Shown: positions 21,256 to 30,507 of the stretch, piece after piece | How positions within the stretch are numbered: the stretch's first letter is position 1 | Layout: every line of letters starts with the position of its first letter | IMG/VR virus record: IMGVR_UViG_3300025864_000034 | Coordinates: 1 to 35,630 of that record | DNA length: 35,630 nt | From: a virus | Strand: one strand, 5' to 3' | Notes under the pieces: model-generated | Databases searched by the model: none | What the model was told of the DNA's origin: nothing | The model's input: the letters and a program-made list of their open reading frames with translations, nothing else | Position numbers and translations under genes: made by a program

Positions 21256-24200
21256 ATGGCTTTTGACCTCGGTTCAATATTCGCAGAAATTGGAGTAAAT
21301 ACAGCTAAACTTGACGCCGGCCTTATGAAGGCAGAATTGAAACTTGGAAATTTTGATAAATCTATCAATTCAGTAGGGCAGAAACTTACCGCCGCTTCTA
21401 CTAAAATGATGATTGCAGGTGGCCTCATGGCTGGGAGTGTTTTAGCTGTTGGAGTAGCCGCTGTAAAAATGGCCGCAACTTTTGAAACGAGTATGCGCAA
21501 CGTAAATTCAATTAGTAAACTTTCCGAATCTGAGTTTAAAGCTTTAGGTGAGTCTGTTATTGGCATTTCCAAGAAGTTCCCACAAACAGCCAAAGAGTTA
21601 GCAGACGGTTTATATGATATTGCTTCATCAGGTTTTCAGGGTGCTGATGGACTCAAAATACTAGAGGCTTCCGCAATGGCCGCCTCCGCTGGTATGACTA
21701 CAACAGCGGTATCTGCTAAAGGTATTACGGCTGTTTTAAATGCTTATGGACTTGAAGCAAGCGACGCTGCAGGTATATCTGATACTATGTTTAGAACGGT
21801 CGACAGGGGAGTTATAACCTTTGAAGAATTATCAAGCACCGTTGGAGACTGGGTTGGGATAGGTAAGGCTGCTGGAATTTCATTTAATGAAATGTCTGGT
21901 GCTATCGCATACATGACTACTAAAGGAATTAACGCTTCCGAAGCCGGTACATCTCTTAATAGGTTAATAACTGAAATGGTTAAACCTGTTGGAGAAATGG
22001 CTGATATGTGGAAAGCCGCCGGTTATGAATCTGGCGAAGCAGCTATAAAACAACTTGGACTTGCCGGAGCAATGCAGGTTGTTAATGAAAAAACAAAAGG
22101 TGGATTAACTGCAACTCAATTATTAGTTCCTGAAATGAGAGGTGCACGTGGCGCTCTTGCATTGTTAGGTAATGGCTATGAAGAGCTTACAACATTTATG
22201 GAAGGCTTTGTAGATACCTCCGGATCGGCTGCAATTGCACTCGCAGAACAATCAAAATCACTAGAATTTCAATTAAAACTTCTTAAAAATTCCGCAACTG
22301 CAATCGGTATTGAAATAGGTAATAGATTAATACCTTCAATAACTAAATATGTTACAGCCGCAGATGGAATGACCACTGCTAATACTGAGCTTATAGCAAG
22401 CAATATTATTTTAGCTGGTAAAATAGGCGGTGCTGTTGCTGGTATTTTACTTGCTGGCGCTGCTTATGGCAAAATTACATTATTTGCTCAAGGGTTATAT
22501 AGGGTATTGATTCCATTGGCAGCTGCTGCTGGGCTTACAGTATCTGAGTTGGTTGCTGCTGCTGTTGCTTTACCCGTAGTAGCAAAAGGGTTAAACAATG
22601 TAACAATGGAAGTGGTTGATAATACAAAAGCACATAAAGACTGGTATCAAATTATTACTGATTTGGTAGGAATTATAACTCTAAGCCCAGTTGCATTAAA
22701 CAAATCAACAATGTCATTATTTGAGCAAAAAAAAGCTGTTGTAGCTTTAAAAGACCCCATGAAGGGCTATTACGAACAGATGCACACGAATACTTTTGCT
22801 ACTACTGAAGCTAAAATGGCAATTCAAGACCATGCAAATGCTGTGATAGCACTTGCGGCTCAATATCCTGGACTTACAGCAGCAGAAGTCGAAGCACAGG
22901 TAACAGCAGATGAACTGGCAGCAAGCACTGGGGGAGCCACCCAATCCCTTGAAGATTTACGCAAAGCTTTTATAAGTGGTGCTATGTCTCCAGGTATTTA
23001 TATTTCAATGCTAAATAAGTTAGGTTTAACTCTTGAGCAATTAAAAGCAGAATTTGCTAGCGTAATTAGTACAATGTTTGCAAACTATGATATGCAGAGT
23101 GGATTAACTGCCGCTACTAAAGCATACAATGAATCACTGGCAGGAACTATTTCAGGAGGCGGAGGCAGCGCAAAAGTTGCTAAAAGTCAATATGAAATAG
23201 ATAAACTATTAACACAGCAGAAATTAGCTATTGAAGATGCTACCTATAAAGTTGCAGACGCTCAGGCAAATTTAGATAAGGTTATGGAGGGCAGTGTATC
23301 CACTGACCATGAAAAATTTGATGCACAAAAACAATTAACTGAAGCAAACTTTGACCAAGTAGATGCTACTGAAAAAGTTGCACTGGCTCAAAAGAATTTA
23401 GATAAAGTAATGGCTCATGGAGTATCTACTATTAGAGATATTACCGAAGCACAATTTGACTTATCAGATGCCAATGACGCAGTTGCTACTGCTCAGAAAA
23501 ATTTAGATAAAATAATGGCGCATGGTAAGTCTACTGCAAGAGATATTACAGAAGCCAATTTTGATTTAACAGATGCTAATTATAGTTATGTAGATGCTCA
23601 AACAGAATACGATAGGGTAATGGCTGATAGTACATCTACTGAAAGAGATAAATATGAGGCACAGAAAAAATTAACTGAAGCTAACTTTAGTCAAATAGAT
23701 GCTCAGGAAGCATTAAATACAATAACTGCTGAAAGTGTATCAACTGATAAAGAGAAAAAAGATGCTCAGGAAGAATTAACCAAAGCACAGTTTGAGCAAA
23801 CCGATGCTCAGGATAAATTAAAGAAAGTAACAGATGAAAGCATATCAACTGACAAGGAAAAACTTGATGCTCAGGAAGCATTAATTACAGCGCAACTTAA
23901 CCTTACTGATGCTAATTTTAAAGTTATTGATTCTCAGGAAAATTTAAATGCAGTAATGGAAGGTGTTTCTGCTACTGAAGAAGAAATATTTAATGCACAA
24001 ATGGCATTAACTGAAGCTATGTTTGCTTTAACTGATGCTCAAAATGCTTTAAATAAATCAACTGAAACTGGCACTGGTGGCGGCGCAGGAACAGTCAAAA
24101 CATTAGATGATGAAAGGCTTGCATACGAGGCTTTAGCAGTTGAAATGCTAAATACTTATAATGCACTTGATGCGGTAACTTTCAAAACAGATGAACAAAA

Positions 24201-25131
24201 AGCGCAGATTAAAGCATTACAGGAAGAATGGGTTACTTTAGGCATTCGTGAAATGGAAAACGGTGTTATAAGCGGTGAAGAATTTGCAAAGAAATCTACT
24301 GCTTTTGGAATATCTGCGAAAGATATAATTAGTTTTGCTGAAGGAATGAACATTGATGTAAATAGACTTTTAAAGGATTCTTCAGATAAAGGTATAGAAA
24401 GTTTTATTAATCTAGCTCAAGGTTTTGGTTTAAATGGACAGGCAATAATTGATAAAGCTGGTGAAATAGGTTATGACATAAAAGGAGCTCTTCAGGATGC
24501 CGCAGATAAAGGGGCGGAAAACTTTGTTGCTCTTGCTACTAATATGGGTTTTAGTGGCTCACAAATTATAAAAATGGCTGGAGATTGGGGCATTGCGCTT
24601 GATGCAGGGCTTAGGAAAAGACTGCTAGAAGTTGATAAAACAGCAGCTGATGCAACTATTAAGATATTTGTAGCTGACCTTTTTGCTATAAAAGATAAAG
24701 AAGTCAAACTTTCTATAGAACAAACTTCGTTTAGGGCTGCACAAGGCAATATATCAAGTTTTGTAACTGACCTTGAAAAAATACAGAATAGGAGTGTAAC
24801 TATTACAACAACTTCTATTTCAAAAGCAATGGGCGGCATCGTAGGTTACGCAAACGGTGGTACAGTAGGAATGCCTACAGCTGCCTCAGGTATGGTTGTA
24901 CCTCAAACTGGGCGCGCTATTCCTATACTGGCGCATGAATACGAGGATATAGTCAATACTTCACAGCAGCGTAATTTAGCTGAATGGATTATGGGTAAGG
25001 CTAATTCCAGACCTGACGGTAAAGGAAGTGGAGGTAATACTTTTAATATTTATCCGCAAACTTCAATTGACTTTGAAAATCCTACAAATATAAGACTCAT
25101 TGAGCAGGCAGTAGCGAGGGCATTATCATGA
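21256..25131 (+). CDS. Tape measure protein (TP901 family)
   Basis: 1291 residues, setting tail length (roughly 1.5 A per residue gives about 190 nm). Residues ~55-310 are the TP901 tape-measure core: SVIGISKKFPQTAKELADGL, IASSGFQGADGLKILEASAM and GNRLIPSITKY are its hallmarks. Hydrophobic stretches at about 390-440 may insert in the membrane. Residues ~669-927 are a long coiled-coil array of seven 35- or 42-residue repeats. A further pseudo-repeat of ~30 residues (FVALATNMGFSGSQIIKMAG and relatives) follows near 1050-1120. The C-terminus NTFNIYPQTSIDFENPTNIR is typical. It overlaps the next gene by 4 bases. Confidence 0.93.
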   Translation: MAFDLGSIFAEIGVNTAKLDAGLMKAELKLGNFDKSINSVGQKLTAASTKMMIAGGLMAGSVLAVGVAAVKMAATFETSMRNVNSISKLSESEFKALGESVIGISKKFPQTAKELADGLYDIASSGFQGADGLKILEASAMAASAGMTTTAVSAKGITAVLNAYGLEASDAAGISDTMFRTVDRGVITFEELSSTVGDWVGIGKAAGISFNEMSGAIAYMTTKGINASEAGTSLNRLITEMVKPVGEMADMWKAAGYESGEAAIKQLGLAGAMQVVNEKTKGGLTATQLLVPEMRGARGALALLGNGYEELTTFMEGFVDTSGSAAIALAEQSKSLEFQLKLLKNSATAIGIEIGNRLIPSITKYVTAADGMTTANTELIASNIILAGKIGGAVAGILLAGAAYGKITLFAQGLYRVLIPLAAAAGLTVSELVAAAVALPVVAKGLNNVTMEVVDNTKAHKDWYQIITDLVGIITLSPVALNKSTMSLFEQKKAVVALKDPMKGYYEQMHTNTFATTEAKMAIQDHANAVIALAAQYPGLTAAEVEAQVTADELAASTGGATQSLEDLRKAFISGAMSPGIYISMLNKLGLTLEQLKAEFASVISTMFANYDMQSGLTAATKAYNESLAGTISGGGGSAKVAKSQYEIDKLLTQQKLAIEDATYKVADAQANLDKVMEGSVSTDHEKFDAQKQLTEANFDQVDATEKVALAQKNLDKVMAHGVSTIRDITEAQFDLSDANDAVATAQKNLDKIMAHGKSTARDITEANFDLTDANYSYVDAQTEYDRVMADSTSTERDKYEAQKKLTEANFSQIDAQEALNTITAESVSTDKEKKDAQEELTKAQFEQTDAQDKLKKVTDESISTDKEKLDAQEALITAQLNLTDANFKVIDSQENLNAVMEGVSATEEEIFNAQMALTEAMFALTDAQNALNKSTETGTGGGAGTVKTLDDERLAYEALAVEMLNTYNALDAVTFKTDEQKAQIKALQEEWVTLGIREMENGVISGEEFAKKSTAFGISAKDIISFAEGMNIDVNRLLKDSSDKGIESFINLAQGFGLNGQAIIDKAGEIGYDIKGALQDAADKGAENFVALATNMGFSGSQIIKMAGDWGIALDAGLRKRLLEVDKTAADATIKIFVADLFAIKDKEVKLSIEQTSFRAAQGNISSFVTDLEKIQNRSVTITTTSISKAMGGIVGYANGGTVGMPTAASGMVVPQTGRAIPILAHEYEDIVNTSQQRNLAEWIMGKANSRPDGKGSGGNTFNIYPQTSIDFENPTNIRLIEQAVARALS
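23260..24036 (+). repeat. Seven coiled-coil repeats of 105 or 126 bp in the tape measure gene
   Basis: The repeat starts at an AQ-x-x-L word and contains S-T-(D/E)-x-x-K-x-x-A-Q-x-x-L-T-x-A-x-F. Unit lengths in residues are 42, 35, 35, 35, 35, 42, 35, all multiples of seven. The last unit runs to AQNALNK at 24037. Confidence 0.9.
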
Positions 25132-25991
25132 TAAATTCAACTTTCGAATATAACTCACTGATTTTAAATAACATCACAGATGACATCTGGCAAACCTGGA
25201 ACTATCAGATATCTAAAGTTAAAGGACTTGATAATCCCGATGTCAGGGAAGCAAGGGAAAACAAACCTGCCGCTCATGGTCAGAATGACTATGGACAGTT
25301 TTTAGGTGCAAGACTCATTACTTTAGAAGGCAAGATAATGGGCGAAAGTGATCTTGATAAAAACACTTTAAGAGACGCTCTGGACACAGCATTTTTAAAA
25401 GATGGAATTTACAGATGGTTAAAATTTCAGGCAACCGGCGGAATTGCAAAGCAGGTATATTGTAAAGTTTTTGATAAAGATATTCCTGACGAATATCAGG
25501 GTATGGAGTTTTTCAGAGACTTTACAATCAATCTTTTAGCTGTTGACCCTCGAATATATTCACAAATTGAAACTACAAGCACAATACAGATTTCTACATC
25601 GATAGGCGGCAGAAGCTATCCAAGAACTTATCCATTAAATTTTGGAACAGCGAAGGTTGGAGGGAATGTAAGTTGTAATAACGTAGGAAATTTTGAAAGT
25701 TTACCACTGATAAAGATTTACGGACCAGTGAATGCGCCTGAAATAATGAACGTAACCGATTCAAATAAATTTATAAAAGTAAATATGGTTGTAAATTCAG
25801 GGGATTATTTAGAGATAAACTTAGATAGTAAAACAATAATGCTCAATGGAACAGCCTCACGTTATCTTTATTTGGATTCGGGTTCAGAATGGTTTTCGTT
25901 ATTGTCTGGCATTAATTCACTGACATTTAAAGACAGCGGCGGCAATGTTTTAGGTTATGCAGAAATTAAATTTAAGAGTTCATGGATATAA
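25128..25991 (+). CDS. Distal tail protein (Dit-like)
   Basis: A 287-residue protein immediately after the tape measure, where Dit forms the hub linking tube to tail tip. ARLITLEGKIMGESDLDKNT is the typical belt-domain strand-turn, followed by LDTAFLKDGIYRWLKFQATG and FFRDFTINLLAVDPRIYS, which closely recall the phage tail-family consensus. The C-terminal ~130 residues look like a galectin-type beta domain ending in a W-F-x-L-x-x-G-x-N-x-L pattern. Confidence 0.82.
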   Translation: MINSTFEYNSLILNNITDDIWQTWNYQISKVKGLDNPDVREARENKPAAHGQNDYGQFLGARLITLEGKIMGESDLDKNTLRDALDTAFLKDGIYRWLKFQATGGIAKQVYCKVFDKDIPDEYQGMEFFRDFTINLLAVDPRIYSQIETTSTIQISTSIGGRSYPRTYPLNFGTAKVGGNVSCNNVGNFESLPLIKIYGPVNAPEIMNVTDSNKFIKVNMVVNSGDYLEINLDSKTIMLNGTASRYLYLDSGSEWFSLLSGINSLTFKDSGGNVLGYAEIKFKSSWI

Positions 25992-26013
25992 AAATAATAG
26001 AAGGAGTTAAAAT

Positions 26014-26865
26014 ATGGCAGAATTAAATCCTCTTTACCTTGACGGGCTTACATACCCCGCAAAGGAAGATAGAAAAATATTAGGTGATATTTATACTGAG
26101 GGAATTTTAACAACTGGCGCATTGGCAGTTACTCAAAGCGGAACACCTGCAATGAGTGTGTCGGTTGCTGCAGGTCGTGCAGTTGTAACCAATGACGAGG
26201 GTAATTTTGGAAAATATATTATAGAAAATGACGCAGCAGTTACTAAGACTATCGCAGCATCCGATCCGTCTAATCCCAGAATTGACAGAATAATAGGACA
26301 ACTCAGAGACGCTACTGATATTAGCGGAGCAGATAATGATTGGCAATTACAGGTCTTAACAGGAACTCCGGCGGCAAGTCCAGCAGCTCCGGCCCTCCCG
26401 TCAAATGCTCTTGATATAGCTTTGGTCGCAGTCGCTGCAAATGCAGCAACAATTGTAAATGCAAATATAACAAACCAGAGAGTGCAATCAGGATTACAGA
26501 GTATATTATTATCAAAATCTAAAATAATTACTACAACAAGAGACTTGGCTGCTGCAAGTGGTGATGTCTCTTATACTGGTTTAGATTTTACACCAACGTC
26601 AATACAATGTATCGCTAATACTGACGGCAGTCTATACTTTTCAAATGGTTTTGCAGATTCTTCTAAAACAGGTTTATGTTTAACACAAATTTCTGCTGGT
26701 AATTTTCAAGGTGCTGCTGCTCTTATACAGGTTTATGCATCAGGCGGAGGAGCACAAACAGCTACTATCAAAACCTATGACGCCAATGTTGGTTTTACTT
26801 TAACATGGGCAAAATATCTTACACCTACAGGAACGATACAATTAAGATTTTTATGTATTGGATAA
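26014..26865 (+). CDS. Tail tip / receptor-binding-type protein
   Basis: A 283-residue protein with an AAGGAG site. PGxx-free but alanine/threonine-rich N-terminal half (MSVSVAAGRAVVTNDEGNFG, then PRIDRIIGQLRDATDISGAD) resembles the N-terminal part of phage upper-baseplate or fibre proteins that describe default attributes. The C-terminal third (SLYFSNGFADSSKTGLCLTQ) is a beta-rich domain of unknown type. It may bind the receptor; no enzyme motif is seen. Confidence 0.6.
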   Translation: MAELNPLYLDGLTYPAKEDRKILGDIYTEGILTTGALAVTQSGTPAMSVSVAAGRAVVTNDEGNFGKYIIENDAAVTKTIAASDPSNPRIDRIIGQLRDATDISGADNDWQLQVLTGTPAASPAAPALPSNALDIALVAVAANAATIVNANITNQRVQSGLQSILLSKSKIITTTRDLAAASGDVSYTGLDFTPTSIQCIANTDGSLYFSNGFADSSKTGLCLTQISAGNFQGAAALIQVYASGGGAQTATIKTYDANVGFTLTWAKYLTPTGTIQLRFLCIG

Positions 26866-26899
26866 CTTTTAACAGAATTATAGATATTAAAGGATAATA

Positions 26900-27913
26900 A
26901 TGTATAGTTTGCTTATTAAAAATGCCGCAGGCTCTAATATAAATGAGATAACTAACCATAAAGGATTTAATTTCAATTATGAGTTAAATCGTCCAGGGGA
27001 GTGTTCTTTTACTGCCAATATCGACTTTGCAGATAAATTTACTATGGCAAACCTATTCCCTTATATCTCATACCTTGATATTTACCGATTTAATACAAAA
27101 GTCTGGAGTGGAGTACTCTCTAAAATTCCTTCTGGTAGTGTTGGAAAAGAGACCGGAAGCATAGATTTTACTTTTAGCGGTTATCTTCATTTGCTTGAAA
27201 AAATGTTTATGGGGGCTTTAGGTGAAACATACACAGCAACCGAACAGGGTACAATCCTCTGGACAATGCTAAATAATTTTCAATCGCTTCCAAACGGTAA
27301 TTATGGAATTACTTTAGGAAATGTTTCAACAGGTATTTCAAGAGATAGAACTTACAGCGCATTTAAAAATATTTATGATGCATTTATTGAAATGACTGAG
27401 GTAATAAACGGGCCCGATATTGATATTACAATAGAAAAAGTTTTAAATGTTTACGCTCACAAAGGACACAGACTTAACCATGTTTTTGAATATGGCAAAA
27501 ATATAAGTGATTTTTCATTTAGTGTTGACGGGGATTCAATTGTCAACAACAGCATATTTTTAGGAAGTGGGGAGGGCAGCGATATGCTTTACTCTGTTGC
27601 TCACAATATGCAGAGTCAGGAAAAATACGGACTTATGCAAAACGTTACCCAAAAATCAGATGTAATAATTTTAGACACTTTAACAGGATATGCCCAGGGT
27701 GAAGTCAATGAATTTGGCGAGCCTACACAAATATTTGGACTAAACGCTATGGTACAAGATGATCCGCCAATGGGAAGTTATACGGTTGGCGACGAAATAC
27801 GATGTATCTGCAAAAAAGGATGGGTAAATTTCGACAAGTTTTTAAGAATTAAAAAAATATCAGTTGATGTCAACGAAGAGGAACTTGAAACTGTAAAGGT
27901 GGAATTTCAATGA
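26900..27913 (+). CDS. Tail-tip protein (Gp37/Tal-like baseplate hub)
   Basis: A 337-residue protein with the style of the siphovirus ReqiPepy6 Gp37-like family: YSLLIKNAAGSNINEITNHK and SYLDIYRFNTKVWSGVLSKI at the start, then a mid hub region, and VGDEIRCICKKGWVNFDKFL, then RIKKISVDVNEEE at the end, the usual closing strands of hub proteins. It likely assembles below Dit. No peptidase domain is attached. It overlaps the next gene by 4 bases. Confidence 0.7.
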   Translation: MYSLLIKNAAGSNINEITNHKGFNFNYELNRPGECSFTANIDFADKFTMANLFPYISYLDIYRFNTKVWSGVLSKIPSGSVGKETGSIDFTFSGYLHLLEKMFMGALGETYTATEQGTILWTMLNNFQSLPNGNYGITLGNVSTGISRDRTYSAFKNIYDAFIEMTEVINGPDIDITIEKVLNVYAHKGHRLNHVFEYGKNISDFSFSVDGDSIVNNSIFLGSGEGSDMLYSVAHNMQSQEKYGLMQNVTQKSDVIILDTLTGYAQGEVNEFGEPTQIFGLNAMVQDDPPMGSYTVGDEIRCICKKGWVNFDKFLRIKKISVDVNEEELETVKVEFQ

Positions 27914-28431
27914 GTATAACAAAATTTGCTTCGAACGATATTAGCGCAATAAGGGAGCGTCTGCAAAATATAGAATCCAATTTGTTATCTTTGAAGATGG
28001 AATCCAGGGTTGCAAATTCAGCAGCCTTATCCATTATTGACTCTGGAATTAACAAAGACGGCGATATTATCAAGGCTTCGTTAATTGTGCCAGTGGGTAA
28101 AAAAGTAATATTCTTTTTCTCTTTTGATTCTCTATATAAAGATTTTGCAGGAACGGTTTATGCCCAGGGTGATAATTCATCTTTTCTTTCCGCAGAGTCA
28201 AATTATCTTGTATGGCAAATTTTAGGTATTTGCAATGATACCGTTTTCAATCCAGTTCAATTATCTTTTGCTGCTGGTTCTAAAAGGACATATAAGACCA
28301 AGAGTGTTTTGACCGCAGGCACTTATTCTAATTTACAATTATATTCAAGAGTTGAAGAAGAAAATTCAACACCTCAGTATAGGTGCGGTTTATATTGGGC
28401 TGCATGGCAAGCGATACAGGTGAATATATGA
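27910..28431 (+). CDS. Hypothetical late protein (173 aa)
   Basis: Follows the hub gene with a 4-base overlap. The N-terminal ~50 residues are helical with a heptad-like pattern (AIRERLQNIESNLLSLKME); the rest is beta-rich, ending QYRCGLYWAAWQAIQVNI. A helical anchor plus beta head suggests a tail appendage, but no family is recognised. Confidence 0.65.
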   Translation: MSITKFASNDISAIRERLQNIESNLLSLKMESRVANSAALSIIDSGINKDGDIIKASLIVPVGKKVIFFFSFDSLYKDFAGTVYAQGDNSSFLSAESNYLVWQILGICNDTVFNPVQLSFAAGSKRTYKTKSVLTAGTYSNLQLYSRVEEENSTPQYRCGLYWAAWQAIQVNI

Positions 28432-28817
28432 GAGATAAAATACTACTTAATTTTTTAAATATCGATAAGCCAACGACACTGCAAATTATCGAAACTTTGA
28501 AAGTTCTAATCAAAAAGGATTTAGGTATTACTGACGACCTATTTTCTATAAATTCCATGACGGGGCAAAAGGATAAAAAGATTAGCACCGTTGCTACAAG
28601 CATAGACCTTGTAACAGATGAATCAATTATAACTAATATTGCCAAGATTGAAGCAGAAAAAGTCAAAGCTATTATACCTGACACAATTGCTATCACTGGG
28701 ATTGCCAATGTTGAGGCAGTAAAAGAGGGCAAAAAGGTTAAGACTGAAATATCAGCGGAACTTGTAACTACAGTAACAGATGAAGTTAGTAAACAATTAA
28801 ATGTAGTATCAATTTAA
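28428..28817 (+). CDS. Hypothetical late protein (129 aa)
   Basis: The ATG overlaps the preceding stop (ATGA), giving MRDKILLNFLNIDKPTTLQI. A possible upstream GTG at 28383 is less likely. The protein is helical, charged and valine/isoleucine-rich in its second half (TIAITGIANVEAVKEGKKVK). No family is recognised; it lies between tail appendage and lysis genes. Confidence 0.6.
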   Translation: MRDKILLNFLNIDKPTTLQIIETLKVLIKKDLGITDDLFSINSMTGQKDKKISTVATSIDLVTDESIITNIAKIEAEKVKAIIPDTIAITGIANVEAVKEGKKVKTEISAELVTTVTDEVSKQLNVVSI

Positions 28818-28831
28818 GGGAAGTGAATTAG

Positions 28832-29251
28832 ATGACAAAAGGTGAGATAGAAAGGTTGGCCGTCGTAGAGACCAAAATAGATGATATGTCGGATGGTCAA
28901 GTTACTTTAAAAGAATTTTTAATTACAAAGATAGATGCTCTAGAAGAATCAATGAATATAACTATGTTAGGACAAAAAGAAGCAATTGGTATCGCTATGA
29001 TTGCAAGTGAAAAAGCTATTGTCAAGGCAGAAATGGCTAATGATTTACGTTTCAATGACATGGGAAAAAGATTTAATGACACTATTGAAACTATTAATAT
29101 AAATATTAAAACACTTACAGATAATCAAAGTTTAAACACAGGCATAAAAACAGGTACAACAGAGTCAAAAGTAGATTTGACAAGGTATCTTGGTTGGATT
29201 GTTTCAATATTATCAATAGGAGCAGTTTTAGTTACACTATTTATAAGGTGA
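28832..29251 (+). CDS. XhlA-like coiled-coil membrane protein
   Basis: A 139-residue protein: residues 1-100 are helical and charged (IERLAVVETKIDDMSDGQVT at the N-terminus), and residues ~117-139 form one membrane segment (YLGWIVSILSIGAVLVTLFI) at the C-terminus with a final arginine. This is the build of XhlA/hemolysin-type lysis accessory proteins found next to lysins. It lies six bases before the lysin gene. Confidence 0.72.
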   Translation: MTKGEIERLAVVETKIDDMSDGQVTLKEFLITKIDALEESMNITMLGQKEAIGIAMIASEKAIVKAEMANDLRFNDMGKRFNDTIETININIKTLTDNQSLNTGIKTGTTESKVDLTRYLGWIVSILSIGAVLVTLFIR

Positions 29252-29256
29252 TATAA

Positions 29257-30507
29257 ATGACAGAATTTTACACAGGCATCTGCTGGCAAACTTTCAATTG
29301 TAAAAACGCAAGTCAAACCAATGAATTAAAAAACGCTGGTTTTAAAATGCTTAGAATATTCATAGATATGGCAAATATTCCTCAAGGAGAACCTACGCAA
29401 CAATATATTGCTAATTTTATGAATACTGTTGATGGGCTTCATTACTGGACTTACGAGGGTAAGCCTGGTTTATTTCAGAGTAACGCTATTGTAAAAGATA
29501 GTTTTGATTTCTGTTTAAAGAATGGATGGTTGCCAGTTTGTTGCTTCGGGTATAGAGAAGAGCAACCTCATAACTGGTTAGGGCGTGCGCCAAGTGAAGA
29601 TAAGTATGATTGGCTTGGTAAGTTTGCCAAGTCTTTTGCCATGTATCTTGCCAACATGGGATTTCCGAGAGCAGATGTTGAGATTTATAATGAACCGTCG
29701 AAACTTCAAGGATTAGGTTTTGGATGGGATAAATATTCAAAGTTAGCTTATATTATGGGTTCTAATTGGAAGTCAGTTAATCCTAATTATAAATTGCATA
29801 TATTTGCTGATGATTCATTTAGAACGCAATACCTGCTGGATATAATGAAAAATATCAGCCTGATGAATATTACTGACTACATATCAATTCACGTGGGCGT
29901 CGGAACAGAGCAGCAAGAGTGGGATGATAACCAGATTTCTAAAGTTAAACAGACCATATCTAAATATCCTCACCTAAAACTTGCAGTAACTGAAATGAGT
30001 CCGAATGGCACATGGAGTAGGTTGAATCAGTTGATTGAAGCTGGGGTGTCCATGTATGGGTTATTCTGGGCGATCAGAAAAGAAGAAGTGGGAACCTCAT
30101 TTGTTATAGATGACGTGTGGATGATACATGCAGACCAGAGTGTCCAATGCACTTCACCTACGAAGAGGGATATATTGACTGCTTTTAATCATCAATATTA
30201 TAAACCTTGTGTAATTATAGAGGAGAATTTTGATATGAAATTAGATAAATATTATAAAGCTGGCTCTCAAGGAATTGGAGTCAGACTAATTCAGATGGTT
30301 TTAAATGCTGAACTTGAGCCTGAACCTAAACTTGTTGAAGATGGTATTTTAGGCAAGAACACTACAGTAATAATTAAGCAGTTTCAAAAGAATTATAATT
30401 TAGTTCAAGACGGTATAATCGGACCACTTACAATGAAAACCATGATATTTAATAATCCTGAAATTTGGGATGAAATAGAGTATGAATATTGTATCGGTGT
30501 TAGATGA
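29257..30507 (+). CDS. Glycoside hydrolase (clan GH-A-like) with C-terminal peptidoglycan-binding domain
   Basis: A 416-residue probable lysin. Residues ~1-310 look like a TIM-barrel retaining glycosidase of clan GH-A: the acid/base glutamate is E146 in EIYNEPSKL, and the nucleophile E246 in LAVTEMSPNG, one hundred residues apart as usual. Residues ~330-405 are a PG_binding_1 domain (GVRLIQMVLNAE, DGILGKNTTVIIKQFQKNY, QDGIIGPLTMKTM). Most phage lysins use muramidase or amidase domains, so a GH-A barrel is unusual; its substrate may be a host surface polysaccharide. No signal peptide. It overlaps the second lysin by 4 bases. Confidence 0.85.
   Translation: MTEFYTGICWQTFNCKNASQTNELKNAGFKMLRIFIDMANIPQGEPTQQYIANFMNTVDGLHYWTYEGKPGLFQSNAIVKDSFDFCLKNGWLPVCCFGYREEQPHNWLGRAPSEDKYDWLGKFAKSFAMYLANMGFPRADVEIYNEPSKLQGLGFGWDKYSKLAYIMGSNWKSVNPNYKLHIFADDSFRTQYLLDIMKNISLMNITDYISIHVGVGTEQQEWDDNQISKVKQTISKYPHLKLAVTEMSPNGTWSRLNQLIEAGVSMYGLFWAIRKEEVGTSFVIDDVWMIHADQSVQCTSPTKRDILTAFNHQYYKPCVIIEENFDMKLDKYYKAGSQGIGVRLIQMVLNAELEPEPKLVEDGILGKNTTVIIKQFQKNYNLVQDGIIGPLTMKTMIFNNPEIWDEIEYEYCIGVR

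Noticed and set aside
23687-23881. Minus-strand open frames in the tape measure and other long genes
   Set aside because: They mirror the repeats and codon bias of the plus-strand genes, have no ribosome sites and no sensible product.
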